Below are positions 43,335 to 52,004 of a stretch of DNA of 54,253 nucleotides, in pieces (the stretch's first letter is position 1; each line of letters opens with the position of its first letter). Source of the stretch: Comamonas sp. lk (lineage in GTDB: Bacteria > Pseudomonadota > Gammaproteobacteria > Burkholderiales > Burkholderiaceae_C); NCBI GenBank assembly GCA_945869165.1, contig CAMBNY010000011.1, positions 1 through 54,253 of the forward strand, given 5' to 3'. Made by a program: the position numbers and the translations under genes. Under the pieces are notes generated by a model. The model saw only the letters and a list, made by a program, of their open reading frames with translations. It did not search any database and was not told the DNA's origin.

Positions 43335-43895
43335 TTAGATTGGCAGCAGCGCCAGCACGCCCAACACCGCAAACACCAGCGCCGAGACGATATGCACCAC
43401 GCGCATAGGCACCAAGCGCGTCATGCGCTCGCCCAGGTAAACCACCGGCACATTGGCCAACATCATGCCCAGTGTGGTGCCCGCTACTACCCAGTAATAG
43501 GCATCAAAACGCGCCGCCAGCATGACGGTGGCAATCTGGGTTTTATCGCCCATCTCCGCCAGAAAAAAGGCGACGACCGTAGTGCCGAAAACGCCCCAGC
43601 GCGGCTCTTCGCCTTGCGCTTCGTCGTCCATGGTGTCAGGTATCAACATCCACACTGCCATGGCGATAAATGATGCGCCCAGCACCCAGCGCAAGATCTC
43701 TGGCCCGATCACCTGCGTCAACCAAGCCCCGAGCGCACCGGCCAAGCCGTGGTTAACGATGGTGGCCACGAAAATACCCAGCACGATAGGAATAGGCTTG
43801 CGAAAACGCAGCGCCAGAATCAGCGCGAGGAGTTGTGTTTTGTCGCCCATTTCGGCCAGGGCGACGATGCCGGTGGAGACCAGGAATGCTTCCAT
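43335..43895 (-). CDS. GDT1/TMEM165 family Mn2+ (Ca2+) exporter
   Basis: A 186-residue membrane protein of the UPF0016/GDT1 family, cation exporters that in bacteria mostly remove manganese (MneA-type). The two signature copies of ExGDKT are clear: ALAEMGDKTQLLAL near residue 15 and FFLAEMGDKTQIATVML near residue 117. The internal repeat and hydrophobic segments are as expected. It lies 40 bases after a small secreted-protein gene, with a hairpin in between. No yybP-ykoY manganese riboswitch fits in that short gap. Confidence 0.9.
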   Translation of the reverse strand: MEAFLVSTGIVALAEMGDKTQLLALILALRFRKPIPIVLGIFVATIVNHGLAGALGAWLTQVIGPEILRWVLGASFIAMAVWMLIPDTMDDEAQGEEPRWGVFGTTVVAFFLAEMGDKTQIATVMLAARFDAYYWVVAGTTLGMMLANVPVVYLGERMTRLVPMRVVHIVSALVFAVLGVLALLPI

Positions 43896-43912
43896 TGCGT
43901 AGTTCTTTTAAA

Positions 43913-43930
43913 ACGCCTGATGGCGTCGGG
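43913..43930 (-). terminator. Possible terminator between the Rap1a-like gene and the Mn exporter
   Basis: On the minus strand, ACGCC-ATCA-GGCGT is followed by TTTTAAAAG. The stem is short (5 bp) and the T-run is only four bases, so it may attenuate rather than stop read-through into the exporter gene. Confidence 0.45.
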
Positions 43931-43935
43931 GCTTA

Positions 43936-44340
43936 TTACGCACAGGGGTAGGCGTTTTGCAAGGCGTTGCGCATCACCAAAGCAACCGGCATATCGGCTT
44001 CGTACATATCGCGGTTGCGCTTTCGCTCGGCCTCGAACAAGCTGTGCGCCATGGCCGGTTCCATGCGTTTGCCTTCGGGGCATATATTTGCCGGGGCGCC
44101 GCTGGTCGAGCGCGCCTTTTCGGCGTCCATCAGGCCTTCCATCACGCCCACCAGGTAATAGCGCACATAGCTGGCGCCTTGTTTATCTTGTTTTTCCAGG
44201 GCGCTGAGCTGGCGCAAACTCATGGCTTGGGCTTGGGCATTTGCCAGTAGCAGGGCGAGCGCCAACATCAGCGTGGTGCCGCTGCTCCCGGCAAGCAGTT
44301 TGGTGTGTTGCAAAGGGCGGCGGACTCGGCAAAGGGGCAT
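43936..44340 (-). CDS. Small secreted protein, Rap1a/Tai-like
   Basis: A 134-residue protein with an N-terminal signal peptide (basic start, then LMLALALLLANAQA). The mature part has the pattern of the Rap1a/Tai domain: ASYVRYYLVGVMEGLMDAEK, a cysteine in ICPEG, and an ending ALQNAYPC with a second cysteine that should form a disulfide. The domain was named after type VI secretion immunity proteins, but many members are not linked to secretion systems and none is nearby. An in-frame ATG at 44268 is an alternative start but would weaken the signal peptide. Confidence 0.6.
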   Translation of the reverse strand: MPLCRVRRPLQHTKLLAGSSGTTLMLALALLLANAQAQAMSLRQLSALEKQDKQGASYVRYYLVGVMEGLMDAEKARSTSGAPANICPEGKRMEPAMAHSLFEAERKRNRDMYEADMPVALVMRNALQNAYPCA

Positions 44341-44487
44341 CCTCCGATTGTCCCTTGTAATGCGTCGCCAAATCCTGCAGTGCTTTTTGCCAGACCGAGC
44401 AATGCATTAGGCGCAGCTAGCGCTGAAGCCAGGTCAGTCGTACGCATAGCAATGGCGCCGCCTTGGTGCTGGCCTAGATTGCAAGTC

Positions 44488-44556
44488 GCACCAAATTTTG
44501 GCGTAAATTTTGCTTACTTTTAGTGCGCTGATGGTGTAAATATTCAATTTGCACCA
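44488..44556 (+). promoter_or_regulatory. Sigma-54-like promoter and NtrC-like repeats before amtB
   Basis: TGGCGTAAATTTTGCT (44499-44514) has the GG-N10-GC spacing of a sigma-54 promoter, 70 bases before amtB. It overlaps the inverted repeat GCACCA-AATTT-TGGCG (44488-44503), which resembles an NtrC site. A second inverted repeat, TGGTGTAAAT and ATTTGCACCA with a 5-base spacer (44532-44556), lies downstream. Nitrogen control of amtB by NtrC and sigma-54 is known in proteobacteria; the assignment here is by pattern. Confidence 0.6.
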
Positions 44557-44583
44557 AAACAAAGCATATTTCCCGAGGAGCGA

Positions 44584-45789
44584 ATGATGGATGCACTGCA
44601 ACAGGGCGCCAATACCTTGTTTATTTTGTTGGGCGCTGTGATGGTGCTTGCCATGCATGCGGGTTTTGCCTTTCTGGAATTGGGCACGGTGCGGCGCAAA
44701 AACCAGGTCAACGCCTTGGTAAAAATCCTGGCGGACTTTTCGGTGTCCACCGTGGTGTATTTCGCCGTCGGCTACAGCGTGGCCTATGGCACCCATTTCT
44801 TCGTTGGCGCTGAGCAATTAGCGGCCAACAATGGCTACGGCCTGGTGAAATTCTTTTTTCTGCTGACGTTTGCAGCAGCGATTCCGGCCATTATTTCGGG
44901 CGGTATTGCCGAGCGGGCCAAATTCTGGCCCCAACTGATCGCCACAGCGGTGTTGGTGGGGCTGATTTATCCCCTGTTTGAAGGCGTGGCCTGGAACCAG
45001 CGGTTCGGCGTGCAAGCTTTGTTGCTGGCGCATACCGGCGCGGAGTTTCACGACTTCGCCGGTAGCGTGGTGGTGCATGCCGTTGGCGGCTGGGTCGCCC
45101 TAGGCGCGGTGCTGCTGCTGGGCGCGCGCAGTAACCGCTACCGCAAAGACGGCGCCATTTCTGCCCATCCGCCCTCCAGCATTCCGTTTTTGGCGCTGGG
45201 CGCCTGGGTCCTCACAGTAGGTTGGTTTGGTTTTAATGTGATGAGTGCGCAAACCCTGGACAAAGTGTCCGGCCTGGTAGCAGTCAATTCATTGATGGCG
45301 ATGGTGGGCGGCACCTTGGTAGCTTTGGTTATGGGCAAGAACGACCCGGGCGTTGTGCACAACGGGCCCTTGGCCGGTTTGGTGGCGGTGTGCGCCGGTT
45401 CTGATTTGATGCACCCGCTGGGCGCCTTGGTCGTGGGCGGTGTGGCCGGTGCGATTTTTGTTGTGATGTTTACCCTGACGCAAAACAAATGGAAGATAGA
45501 TGACGTGCTGGGCGTTTGGCCTTTGCATGGTTTGTGCGGCACCTGGGGCGGCATCGCTGCCGGTATTTTTGGTTTACCGGCTTTTGGTGGTTTGGGCGGG
45601 GTAAGTTTCAGTGCGCAATGCGCTGGCACCCTCCTAGGCGTGGTGTGGGCGCTTTTTAGTGGCCTTGTGGTCTATGGTTTGCTGAAAATGACCGTGGGTT
45701 TGCGCATGAGCCAGGAGGAAGAATTTGACGGTGCCGACCTTTCTACACACAAAATAAGCGCCACCCCGGAGCGCGAGGCCAATTGGTAA
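44584..45789 (+). CDS. amtB: Ammonium transporter AmtB
   Basis: A 401-residue ammonium channel of the Amt family, a trimeric inner-membrane protein. The family landmarks are MHAGFAFLELGTVRRKN (about residues 24-40), the pore region FHDFAGSVVVHAVGGWVALG with the first central histidine, and WPLHGLCGTWGGIAAGIFG with the second. It lacks the signal peptide of E. coli AmtB. GAGGAG precedes the two adjacent ATGs. No glnK gene is next to it, unlike the common glnK-amtB pair. Confidence 0.96.
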   Translation: MMDALQQGANTLFILLGAVMVLAMHAGFAFLELGTVRRKNQVNALVKILADFSVSTVVYFAVGYSVAYGTHFFVGAEQLAANNGYGLVKFFFLLTFAAAIPAIISGGIAERAKFWPQLIATAVLVGLIYPLFEGVAWNQRFGVQALLLAHTGAEFHDFAGSVVVHAVGGWVALGAVLLLGARSNRYRKDGAISAHPPSSIPFLALGAWVLTVGWFGFNVMSAQTLDKVSGLVAVNSLMAMVGGTLVALVMGKNDPGVVHNGPLAGLVAVCAGSDLMHPLGALVVGGVAGAIFVVMFTLTQNKWKIDDVLGVWPLHGLCGTWGGIAAGIFGLPAFGGLGGVSFSAQCAGTLLGVVWALFSGLVVYGLLKMTVGLRMSQEEEFDGADLSTHKISATPEREANW

Positions 45790-46040
45790 AGCAAAGGGTT
45801 TTCCCTAGATATTGCAGTTAATCGGGCACAAATACTGAAAATTAGTATCTTTTTTTAGTGGTTTATAAAAAAAACGCTTGCAAACTGCGCAAATAGCGCA
45901 TAATGAAATCGCTTTGCCTTTTATTGGCAAGGCAGGTTTGCGGTGTTTGGTCAGTTTCGCGTCTGCTCTAAGTCTTTAATGGTTTGTTGATTGCGGTTTT
46001 GGGCTCCATCGCGTTTTGAGTTATTTTGAGGAGTCCCAGC
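45790..46040 (+). promoter_or_regulatory. Promoter and long leader of the RRM gene
   Basis: About 250 bases without a gene. A likely promoter is TTGCAA (45878-45883) with CATAAT (45899-45904), though the 15-base spacer is short. This leaves a leader of about 130 bases containing the hairpin TTGCC-TTTTATT-GGCAA (45915-45931), then GAGGAG before the start. Long structured leaders are common in cold-induced RNA-binding protein genes. Confidence 0.45.
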
Positions 46041-46475
46041 ATGGGCAACAAACTTTACGTTGGCAATCTGCCATATTCTTTCCGTGACGAAGACCTGCAA
46101 CAGGCATTTTCCGCACACGGTTCTGTCACCAGCGCCAAGGTCATGATGGAGCGTGACACCGGACGTTCTAAAGGCTTCGGCTTTGTGGAAATGGGCAGCG
46201 ATGCCGAAGCGCAAGCAGCTATCAGCGGAATGAACGGCCAACAATTCGGTGGTCGAGGTCTGGTGGTTAACGAAGCGCGTCCCATGGAGCCGCGCCCTCC
46301 CCGCACAGGTGGCGGCGGTTTTGGTGGCGGAGCAGGCGGCGGCGGCGGTTACGGCGGCGGTGCCGGTCGTAGCGGCGGTGGCGGCGGCGGCGGTTACGGC
46401 GGTGGTGCCGGTCGTAGCGGCGGTGGCGGTGGCGGCGGTTACGGCGGTGGTCGTAGCGGCGGCGGCGGTTACTAA
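46041..46475 (+). CDS. Glycine-rich RRM RNA-binding protein
   Basis: A 144-residue single-RRM protein. The RRM (about residues 3-80) has RNP2 as LYVGNL and RNP1 as KGFGFVEM, both with the aromatic residues needed for RNA stacking. The C-terminal tail (about 90-144) is almost only Gly with Tyr, Arg and Ser, built from two 15-residue repeats and a shortened third (YGGGAGRSGGGGGGG). The start at 46041 follows GAGGAG. Such proteins in betaproteobacteria and cyanobacteria resemble plant glycine-rich cold-induced proteins and bind mRNA. Confidence 0.93.
   Translation: MGNKLYVGNLPYSFRDEDLQQAFSAHGSVTSAKVMMERDTGRSKGFGFVEMGSDAEAQAAISGMNGQQFGGRGLVVNEARPMEPRPPRTGGGGFGGGAGGGGGYGGGAGRSGGGGGGGYGGGAGRSGGGGGGGYGGGRSGGGGY
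46350..46472 (+). repeat. 45-bp coding tandem repeat in the glycine-rich tail
   Basis: Two 45-bp units and a partial third encode Tyr-Gly3-Ala-Gly-Arg-Ser-Gly7 blocks. The unit number is likely to vary among strains by slippage. Confidence 0.85.
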
Positions 46476-46505
46476 TCGCATCCGTTTTGTGGCTTCAAGC
46501 CACAA

Positions 46506-46532
46506 GCAATTAGGGCCCCTAGGGGCCCTTTT
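46506..46532 (+). terminator. Rho-independent terminator after the RRM gene
   Basis: AGGGCCCCTAGGGGCCCT, a perfect 18-base palindrome, is followed by a run of six T residues. A second small hairpin (TGTGGCTT/AAGCCACA) lies just before it. Confidence 0.9.
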
Positions 46533-46596
46533 TTATGTCTGCAAATTAGCTGAGCGCTTGCAATTGCGCTGCGGCTTGAAGCAAAAACCCATGTAT

Positions 46597-47379
46597 TCAA
46601 ACACCGCGATGTTTACGCGGTTGCCGTGCCAGGATCCGGTCCCATAGGGTGTTGGGAATGAGCCGCATCAGCTTTGACACCAAGCCCATCTGCCAGGGAA
46701 TCACGCGGTAACTGTCACCTGCTGTTATGGCTTTGTACGCCAGATCGGCAAACCTGGAAGCTGACATTAAAAACGGCATCGGATAGCGGTTTTTCCGCGT
46801 TAGCGGCGTGTCCACATACCCGGGCGCGATGGTTATCACTTGCACACCCGTGCCGCGCAATTCGCCACGCAGAGCTTCGCAGTAACTAATTACCGCGGCT
46901 TTGCTGGCGCAATAGGCCGCATGCCCCGGCAGGCCGCGAATGCCCGCTACGCTGGCAATGCCTACCAAACGCCCGCTACCGCGCGCGCGCATGGCCTGCA
47001 TAAAGGGCTGAAAACTGGCCGCCAGGCCGATGTTATTGGTCGCGAAAACTTGGGCCATCGCATCTATGTCTTCGCGCAGCGCGCTATCAATGCCGATGCT
47101 GATACCCGCATTGGCGATGACTACATCGGGCAGCCCTTGGCGCGCGATGCAGGCCTGTGCGGCAGCTACGATGCTGTCGGTATCGGCTACGTCCGCTCCA
47201 TAAACGGCGTAACTATCCGGCGTCAAACCAAGCTCTACCGCCCAGGCCTCTATGGCCTCGCTGCGCCGTGCCACCAAGGCCAGGCGGAAACCGGCCTGTT
47301 GGTAGCGCAGCGCCAAAGCCTGTCCGATGCCGCTGGATGCGCCGGTAATGAACACCAAGCCTTGGCCGGGCATGTTCAT
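46597..47379 (-). CDS. Short-chain dehydrogenase/reductase
   Basis: A 260-residue classical SDR. The cofactor motif TGASSGIGQALALRY is at residues about 12-26 and a catalytic YxxxK is present as YCASKAA. The NAG motif occurs in VIANAGIS. It is an NAD(P)-dependent oxidoreductase of unknown substrate. The membrane-associated-looking C-terminus (about residues 200-260, with hydrophobic and basic stretches) resembles SDRs that act on lipids. Its ATG overlaps the lptC stop by four bases (ATGA), so it is translationally coupled to LPS genes where lptA would normally be. Confidence 0.88.
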   Translation of the reverse strand: MNMPGQGLVFITGASSGIGQALALRYQQAGFRLALVARRSEAIEAWAVELGLTPDSYAVYGADVADTDSIVAAAQACIARQGLPDVVIANAGISIGIDSALREDIDAMAQVFATNNIGLAASFQPFMQAMRARGSGRLVGIASVAGIRGLPGHAAYCASKAAVISYCEALRGELRGTGVQVITIAPGYVDTPLTRKNRYPMPFLMSASRFADLAYKAITAGDSYRVIPWQMGLVSKLMRLIPNTLWDRILARQPRKHRGV

Positions 47380-47987
47380 GGCTTGCTGTCTTCGTTGACC
47401 AAGATCGCTTGCACACGCCCGTCCATTTGCAGCGTGCGGGTGCTGCCATCGTATTGCAGGCTGTCCGCGCGGATGCGATGTTTGCCATGAACCAATTGCA
47501 CCGGGCGGTCCGACTCGACTTTCTCAGGTTCGGTCCACATATGTAAAAAATCCCCGCGAATCTCCAGGCGCGGATAGTCGCCCGCAGGATGCGCTTCGCG
47601 CACCATGCGTGCCCGGCCGCTTAATTGAAGTTCATTGTTGTCCGGGCTACTCAAACCCTGTTCTGCCGAGGCCCATTTGATTTGCCCTTGCGCATCGGTC
47701 AAGCGGAAGGTGAATTTTTGAATCTCTATCCAAGGCGCATTGGGTAAACGCTGCGCCGATGCGCCTTGCAATAAAGCGCTCAGCTGCCCCTGAGCGTCAA
47801 ATTTTTGGACGATGAAACCTTCTATCAAATAGTCTGGTGTGTCGTCCGGCGGCCTGGGCAATTCACCGGTGTCTAAGCCGGGCGCGCTGCGTACCATCCA
47901 ATAGCTGCCCAGCGCCAGCATGGCCACCATCAGCAGTGGCAGCGCCAGCACAAAGCGGTCAATAACAATTGCAAGCAGCCGGATCAC
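47376..47987 (-). CDS. lptC: LPS export protein LptC
   Basis: A 203-residue bitopic protein of the LptC family. A single N-terminal membrane helix (FVLALPLLMVAMLALGSYWM, about residues 12-31) precedes a periplasmic beta-jellyroll domain with DYLIEGFIVQKFDAQGQ and the typical LDGRVQAI-like ending. It links the LptB2FG transporter to the LptA bridge. It starts with GTG, overlapping the kdsC stop (GTGA). lptA and lptB, which usually follow, are not here. Confidence 0.9.
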   Translation of the reverse strand: MIRLLAIVIDRFVLALPLLMVAMLALGSYWMVRSAPGLDTGELPRPPDDTPDYLIEGFIVQKFDAQGQLSALLQGASAQRLPNAPWIEIQKFTFRLTDAQGQIKWASAEQGLSSPDNNELQLSGRARMVREAHPAGDYPRLEIRGDFLHMWTEPEKVESDRPVQLVHGKHRIRADSLQYDGSTRTLQMDGRVQAILVNEDSKP

Positions 47988-48529
47988 AGTGCGTATTTCG
48001 CAGCGATGGATGGATAGTGACCGGTGGCGCCAAGCAGCAGGTCACACACCTCACGCACTGCGCCCTGGCCGCCCTGGCTCTGGCTGAGAAAGTCAGCGCG
48101 TACCAGCAGCTCGTGATGGGCATTGGCCGGTGCGCAGCGCAGCGCGGCCTCTTGCATCATGGGCCAGTCCGGCCAGTCGTCACCCATGGCCGCAGCCTGG
48201 CTCCAATCGAGTTGCAGCTCAGCGAGGATGGCTTGCGCTGCCGGTAGTTTGTCGTCTATACCGTAGCGTGCATGGCTTATCCCCAGCGCAGCTAAGCGCG
48301 CGCGCAGCGGTTCGGAGTCGCGGCCGGTAATCACCGCGGTAGTTATCCCTGCGCTGTGCAGCATCTTCAGGCCATGGCCGTCCAGCGTATTAAAGCGCTT
48401 GAGCGTCTCCCCTTGTGCTGAATAAAACAGGCCGCCGTCGGTGAGGACGCCGTCCACATCGAGCAGCAAGACCTTGATATTGCGGCCGCGCGCCAATAAG
48501 GCTTCGGAGAATCGAGAATCGCCGGACAT
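47984..48529 (-). CDS. kdsC: KDO-8-phosphate phosphatase KdsC
   Basis: A 181-residue HAD-family phosphatase that removes phosphate from 3-deoxy-manno-octulosonate 8-phosphate in KDO synthesis. The nucleophile motif LLLDVDGVLTDGGLFY (about residues 20-35), ITGRDSEPL, and the acidic AAMGDDWPDWPMM motif are in place. The C0-type short cap agrees with tetrameric KdsC. It overlaps kdsD by one base (TAATG) and lptC by four. Confidence 0.96.
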   Translation of the reverse strand: MSGDSRFSEALLARGRNIKVLLLDVDGVLTDGGLFYSAQGETLKRFNTLDGHGLKMLHSAGITTAVITGRDSEPLRARLAALGISHARYGIDDKLPAAQAILAELQLDWSQAAAMGDDWPDWPMMQEAALRCAPANAHHELLVRADFLSQSQGGQGAVREVCDLLLGATGHYPSIAAKYAL

Positions 48530-49542
48530 TAAATCACCTTAGCCCGCATCAAGTCGTTAGAAGTAAGCGCGCCGATTAAGTGACCCAGCCGGTCCACCAC
48601 CAAAACGCTATTGATACGTCTGCTCTCCATGAGCTCCACGGCGTCAACCGCCAAGGCGTCTTGCAAAATGGTTACCGGCTTGGTGCGCATGACATCGGCA
48701 GCCGTTTTTTCCCGCAGGTCAAGGCCTTGCTCCACCAAGCGGCGCAAATCACCATCGGTGAATATGCCCAATACCTGCTGGTCTTCGTTGACCACTGCAG
48801 TAGCGCCGAATCCTTTGGCGCTCATTTCGCGCATTAAGGCACTGAAGCTAGCCTTTGGCCCTACCTGCGGTAAGGCATCGCCAGTGCGCATCACATCGCT
48901 CACGTGGGTGAGCAAGCGCCGTCCTAGCGCGCCTCCCGGGTGTGAGCGGGCGAAGTCTTCGGCTTGAAAACCGCGCGCCTCCAACAGCGCCAGCGCCAGC
49001 GCATCGCCCATCGCCAGTTGCGCCGTGGTGCTGGCGGTCGGTGCCAGGTTGAGTGGACAGGCCTCTTTGGCGACTGCCGTGTTCAACCAGAGCGTGGCGT
49101 ACAGTGCCATGCTCGATTGCCCGTTGCTGGTCATAGCGATCAGCGGCGTGCCCAGGCGCTTGAGTACCGGAACAATGGCATTGATCTCGTCGGATTCGCC
49201 GCTGTTAGAAATCATCAGCACCAAATCCTGGGGCGTTACCATGCCTAAGTCGCCATGGCTGGCTTCGGCTGGGTGTACAAACAAGGCGGGGGTACCGGTA
49301 GAGGACAAGGTCGCTGCAATCTTGCGGCCTATATGCCCGCTCTTACCCATACCCATCACTACCACGCGCCCGCTGATGGACAGCGACAGGGCGACAGCCT
49401 GCGCAAAGCTGTCGCCCACTTGGGCTTTGAGCCCCAGGATGGCCGCCGCTTCAATGTCGAAAGTGGTATGCGCCATGGCAATCGCGCGCGCAGTGTCCGA
49501 GCTTGGTGCTGTCGCTATGGGTGGCGTGACGGGAGCTTGCAT
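48529..49542 (-). CDS. kdsD: Arabinose-5-phosphate isomerase KdsD
   Basis: A 337-residue KdsD/KpsF isomerase that makes arabinose 5-phosphate from ribulose 5-phosphate for KDO. The SIS domain (about residues 40-180) has VVMGMGKSGHIGRKIAATL and HPAEASHGDLGM. Two CBS domains follow (about 215-270 and 280-335), with FSALMREMSAKGFGATAVV and VLVVDRLGHLIGALTSNDL. It heads the kdsD-kdsC-lptC-SDR unit, and all four genes overlap. Confidence 0.96.
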   Translation of the reverse strand: MQAPVTPPIATAPSSDTARAIAMAHTTFDIEAAAILGLKAQVGDSFAQAVALSLSISGRVVVMGMGKSGHIGRKIAATLSSTGTPALFVHPAEASHGDLGMVTPQDLVLMISNSGESDEINAIVPVLKRLGTPLIAMTSNGQSSMALYATLWLNTAVAKEACPLNLAPTASTTAQLAMGDALALALLEARGFQAEDFARSHPGGALGRRLLTHVSDVMRTGDALPQVGPKASFSALMREMSAKGFGATAVVNEDQQVLGIFTDGDLRRLVEQGLDLREKTAADVMRTKPVTILQDALAVDAVELMESRRINSVLVVDRLGHLIGALTSNDLMRAKVI

Positions 49543-49554
49543 CTGGGCATTTTA

Positions 49555-49752
49555 GGCAGGCCTACTTGTGTCGCCCAAAAATGCCGTGCATGCAGCCACT
49601 AGGCGCATAACGATGATCAACGAGCGGGCTGCGTCAAATGCGCGCCGGCGCAAGCTAATGGCAGGCCGCACAGGCTTGCGCAGCGGTGACAATAGGGCCC
49701 ATATGACAGCGGCGCCCATGGATTGCGGCCCGCTCTCACCAGCCCTTGTTTG
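49555..49752. other. Spacer between kdsD and apt
   Basis: About 200 bases with no supported gene; a 61-codon open frame here is not convincing. It should hold divergent promoters for kdsD and apt, but I cannot pick clear boxes. Confidence 0.4.
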
Positions 49753-50319
49753 ATGGCCGACTTTATGCAACACACCCACGTTACCGAATACCTGCGCAAC
49801 CATATCCGCACTGTGCCTGACTGGCCCGCGCCCGGCGTTCAATTTCGCGACATCACGCCCCTGCTGCAAGACGCCAAAGTTTTTCGCGTCCTGATTGATG
49901 CCTTTGTGCACCGCTACATGGATAACGCCCACCGGCCCGATGTGGTGGCGGGTTTGGACGCGCGTGGTTTTATCCTTGGCGCCGTCGTCGCTTACGAGCT
50001 GAATGTGGGTTTTGTGCCGATCCGCAAAAAAGGCAAGCTGCCCTTTACCACGGTGGAGGAAACTTATGAACTCGAATACGGCAGCGCCACCGTAGAGTTG
50101 CACACCGATGCGGTACACCCTGGCGACCGGGTGCTGTTGATAGATGACTTAATCGCCACCGGCGGCACCATGATGGCGGGCAAAAAACTACTGGAAAAAC
50201 TCGGCGCTATCGTGATGGAAGGCGCCGCCATCGTGGACCTGCCCGAGCTCGGCGGTTCCGACAAATTACGCGCCACCGGCATGCCACTATTTACCCTGCT
50301 GGACTTCGCTGGGCATTGA
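49753..50319 (+). CDS. apt: Adenine phosphoribosyltransferase
   Basis: A 188-residue adenine phosphoribosyltransferase that salvages adenine to AMP with PRPP. The PRPP-binding motif [17 protein letters not shown] lies near residues 127-143. The N-terminal [22 protein letters not shown] and the [10 protein letters not shown] stretch are diagnostic. The start at 49753 gives MADFMQ; ATG 49765 is also possible. Divergent from kdsD across about 200 gene-free bases, which should hold both promoters. Confidence 0.96.
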   Translation: MADFMQHTHVTEYLRNHIRTVPDWPAPGVQFRDITPLLQDAKVFRVLIDAFVHRYMDNAHRPDVVAGLDARGFILGAVVAYELNVGFVPIRKKGKLPFTTVEETYELEYGSATVELHTDAVHPGDRVLLIDDLIATGGTMMAGKKLLEKLGAIVMEGAAIVDLPELGGSDKLRATGMPLFTLLDFAGH

Positions 50320-50478
50320 GCCTTAGGTACGCGCTTGAAGCTAGGCGGATGCCCGGCGTTCGGGTGCAGGCGTGTGCCAGTGAAGCCAATTATTCGGACG
50401 CAGCGGTCCGCTGACCCGGTAGCGCACAGCGCCGCATAGACAGCTGCCATGGGTGCTTGCTTTCACTGTTTTCATCGC

Positions 50479-51882
50479 TTATTTCCCAATACAAAAGCTG
50501 GAAAAAATCAGGCCTAGTAAATCGTCAGAGCTAAAAGCGCCGGTGATTTCGTTGAGGGCGTTTTGGGCCAGTCGCAACTCCTCGGCCAATAAATCCAGCG
50601 CCTGCGCCTGGGCGCCCAAATGGGCGTGGGCTAGGTACAGGTGCGCGCTGACCTGGCTGAGCGCCTGCACATGGCGCTGGCGCGCCATGGAAATGCCTTC
50701 AGCACCTGCTTGCCAGCCTGCCAACTCCAACAAATGCTGGCGCAGCAAGTCCAGGCCTTGCCCGGTTTTAGCGGACAGGTACAAGCCCGGCACTTGCGCA
50801 TCGGGCGCCTGCGCATCGCATTTGTTCCACACGTCGATGACCGGAACGGTGGCGGCCAGTTTGTGCCCCAAAGTATGAGCAATGCGTGCGTCATCGGCTT
50901 GGTATTGAGCTTGGTTTGCACGCGTTAGATCATGCAAAAACACTACTGCGTCGGCGTGTAGCACCGCGTCCCAGGCGCGCGCAATGCCGATGGCCTCCAC
51001 CTCGTCAGCGCCCTCGCGCAGCCCGGCGGTGTCGATTACATGGACCGGCACGCCCTCGATTTGTATCGTCTCTTGCACCTTGTCGCGGGTAGTACCGGCA
51101 ATCGGTGTGACGATGGCCAGCTCGGCACCGGCTAGGGCATTGAGCAGCGAGGATTTGCCGGCATTGGGTTGGCCGGCAATCACTACGCGTATGCCGTCGC
51201 GTAGCAAAGCGCCCTGGCGGGCGGCGCCCAGTACTTTGGACAGCGCTGCATGCAGGCCGTCCAGCTGCCCTTGGGCGTCGGACTTACGTAGGAAATCAAT
51301 TTCTTCTTCTGGAAAATCTAGCGTCGCCTCCACTAACAGGCGCAGGCGTACCAGGCCGTCGCGCAACTGGTCCACCTCCCGCGAAAAATCCCCAGCTAGC
51401 GAGCGCACTGCGCTGCGGGCTGCCGCTTCGGTACTGGCATCTATCAGGTCGGCAATGGCTTCGGCCTGCACCAAGTCGATCTTGTCGTTGAGAAATGCGC
51501 GCTCGCTAAATTCACCGGCTTGCGCCAGGCGCAGACCCGGCAGACGGGCTTGGCCATGTTCGTCGCTACTGCTTGCAAGCTCCAGGCAGCGCGCAAGCAG
51601 CAGTTGCAGCACCACCGGGCCGCCATGGGCTTGCAGCTCCAGCACATCTTCCCCGGTAAAAGAATGCGGTGCCGGGAAATAAAGGGCCAACCCGTGGTCT
51701 ATGGGCGCGCCCTGGACGTCCGTGAAGGGCAGGTAGTGCGCGTGGCGCGCATCCAGGCTGTACCCGAACCAGGCTTTGATGAGCGGACGCAAGTCCTTGC
51801 CGCTGATGCGTACGATGCCTACCGAGGCGCGGCCGGGGGCCGTGGCGATAGCCAGAATTGGGTCGTGGTGGCGGGCGAGCAT
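50479..51882 (-). CDS. mnmE: tRNA modification GTPase MnmE
   Basis: A 467-residue MnmE (TrmE) that works with MnmG to modify the wobble uridine. It has the N-terminal tetrahydrofolate-binding domain ([16 protein letters not shown]). A helical domain holds an inserted G domain (about 225-380) with [29 protein letters not shown] and NKCD. The C-terminal motif CIGK, whose cysteine is important for function, is intact. It lies downstream of yidC in the usual rnpA-yidD-yidC-mnmE order, separated by a terminator. Confidence 0.98.
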   Translation of the reverse strand: MLARHHDPILAIATAPGRASVGIVRISGKDLRPLIKAWFGYSLDARHAHYLPFTDVQGAPIDHGLALYFPAPHSFTGEDVLELQAHGGPVVLQLLLARCLELASSSDEHGQARLPGLRLAQAGEFSERAFLNDKIDLVQAEAIADLIDASTEAAARSAVRSLAGDFSREVDQLRDGLVRLRLLVEATLDFPEEEIDFLRKSDAQGQLDGLHAALSKVLGAARQGALLRDGIRVVIAGQPNAGKSSLLNALAGAELAIVTPIAGTTRDKVQETIQIEGVPVHVIDTAGLREGADEVEAIGIARAWDAVLHADAVVFLHDLTRANQAQYQADDARIAHTLGHKLAATVPVIDVWNKCDAQAPDAQVPGLYLSAKTGQGLDLLRQHLLELAGWQAGAEGISMARQRHVQALSQVSAHLYLAHAHLGAQAQALDLLAEELRLAQNALNEITGAFSSDDLLGLIFSSFCIGK

Positions 51883-51957
51883 GGATTGGGGCTTTTTGCG
51901 GACGCGCCATTATCTGCGCGCCTCGCGCGGTGGCACAAGCGTCGCGCCTTCAAACGA

Positions 51958-51981
51958 ACAAGGCCGCTTGCGCGGCCTTGT
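51958..51981. terminator. Strong hairpin between yidC and mnmE
   Basis: ACAAGGCCGC pairs perfectly with GCGGCCTTGT (10 bp) around TTGC. On the minus strand TTCGTTTG follows, a weak T-run. It probably terminates or reduces read-through from yidC, 23 bases after its stop. Confidence 0.75.
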
Positions 51982-52004
51982 GGCATCTGGCGGTAGCGGT
52001 CCGC

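Noticed and set aside
43896-43935. yybP-ykoY manganese riboswitch before the Mn exporter
   Set aside because: The 40-base gap is too short for this aptamer and shows only a small hairpin.
46330-46472. Possible CRISPR-like array
   Set aside because: The repeats are contiguous coding units of a glycine-rich tail with no unique spacers and no cas genes.
49568-49753. 61-codon open frame before apt
   Set aside because: No ribosome site, no conserved pattern, and it fills the divergent promoter region of kdsD and apt.
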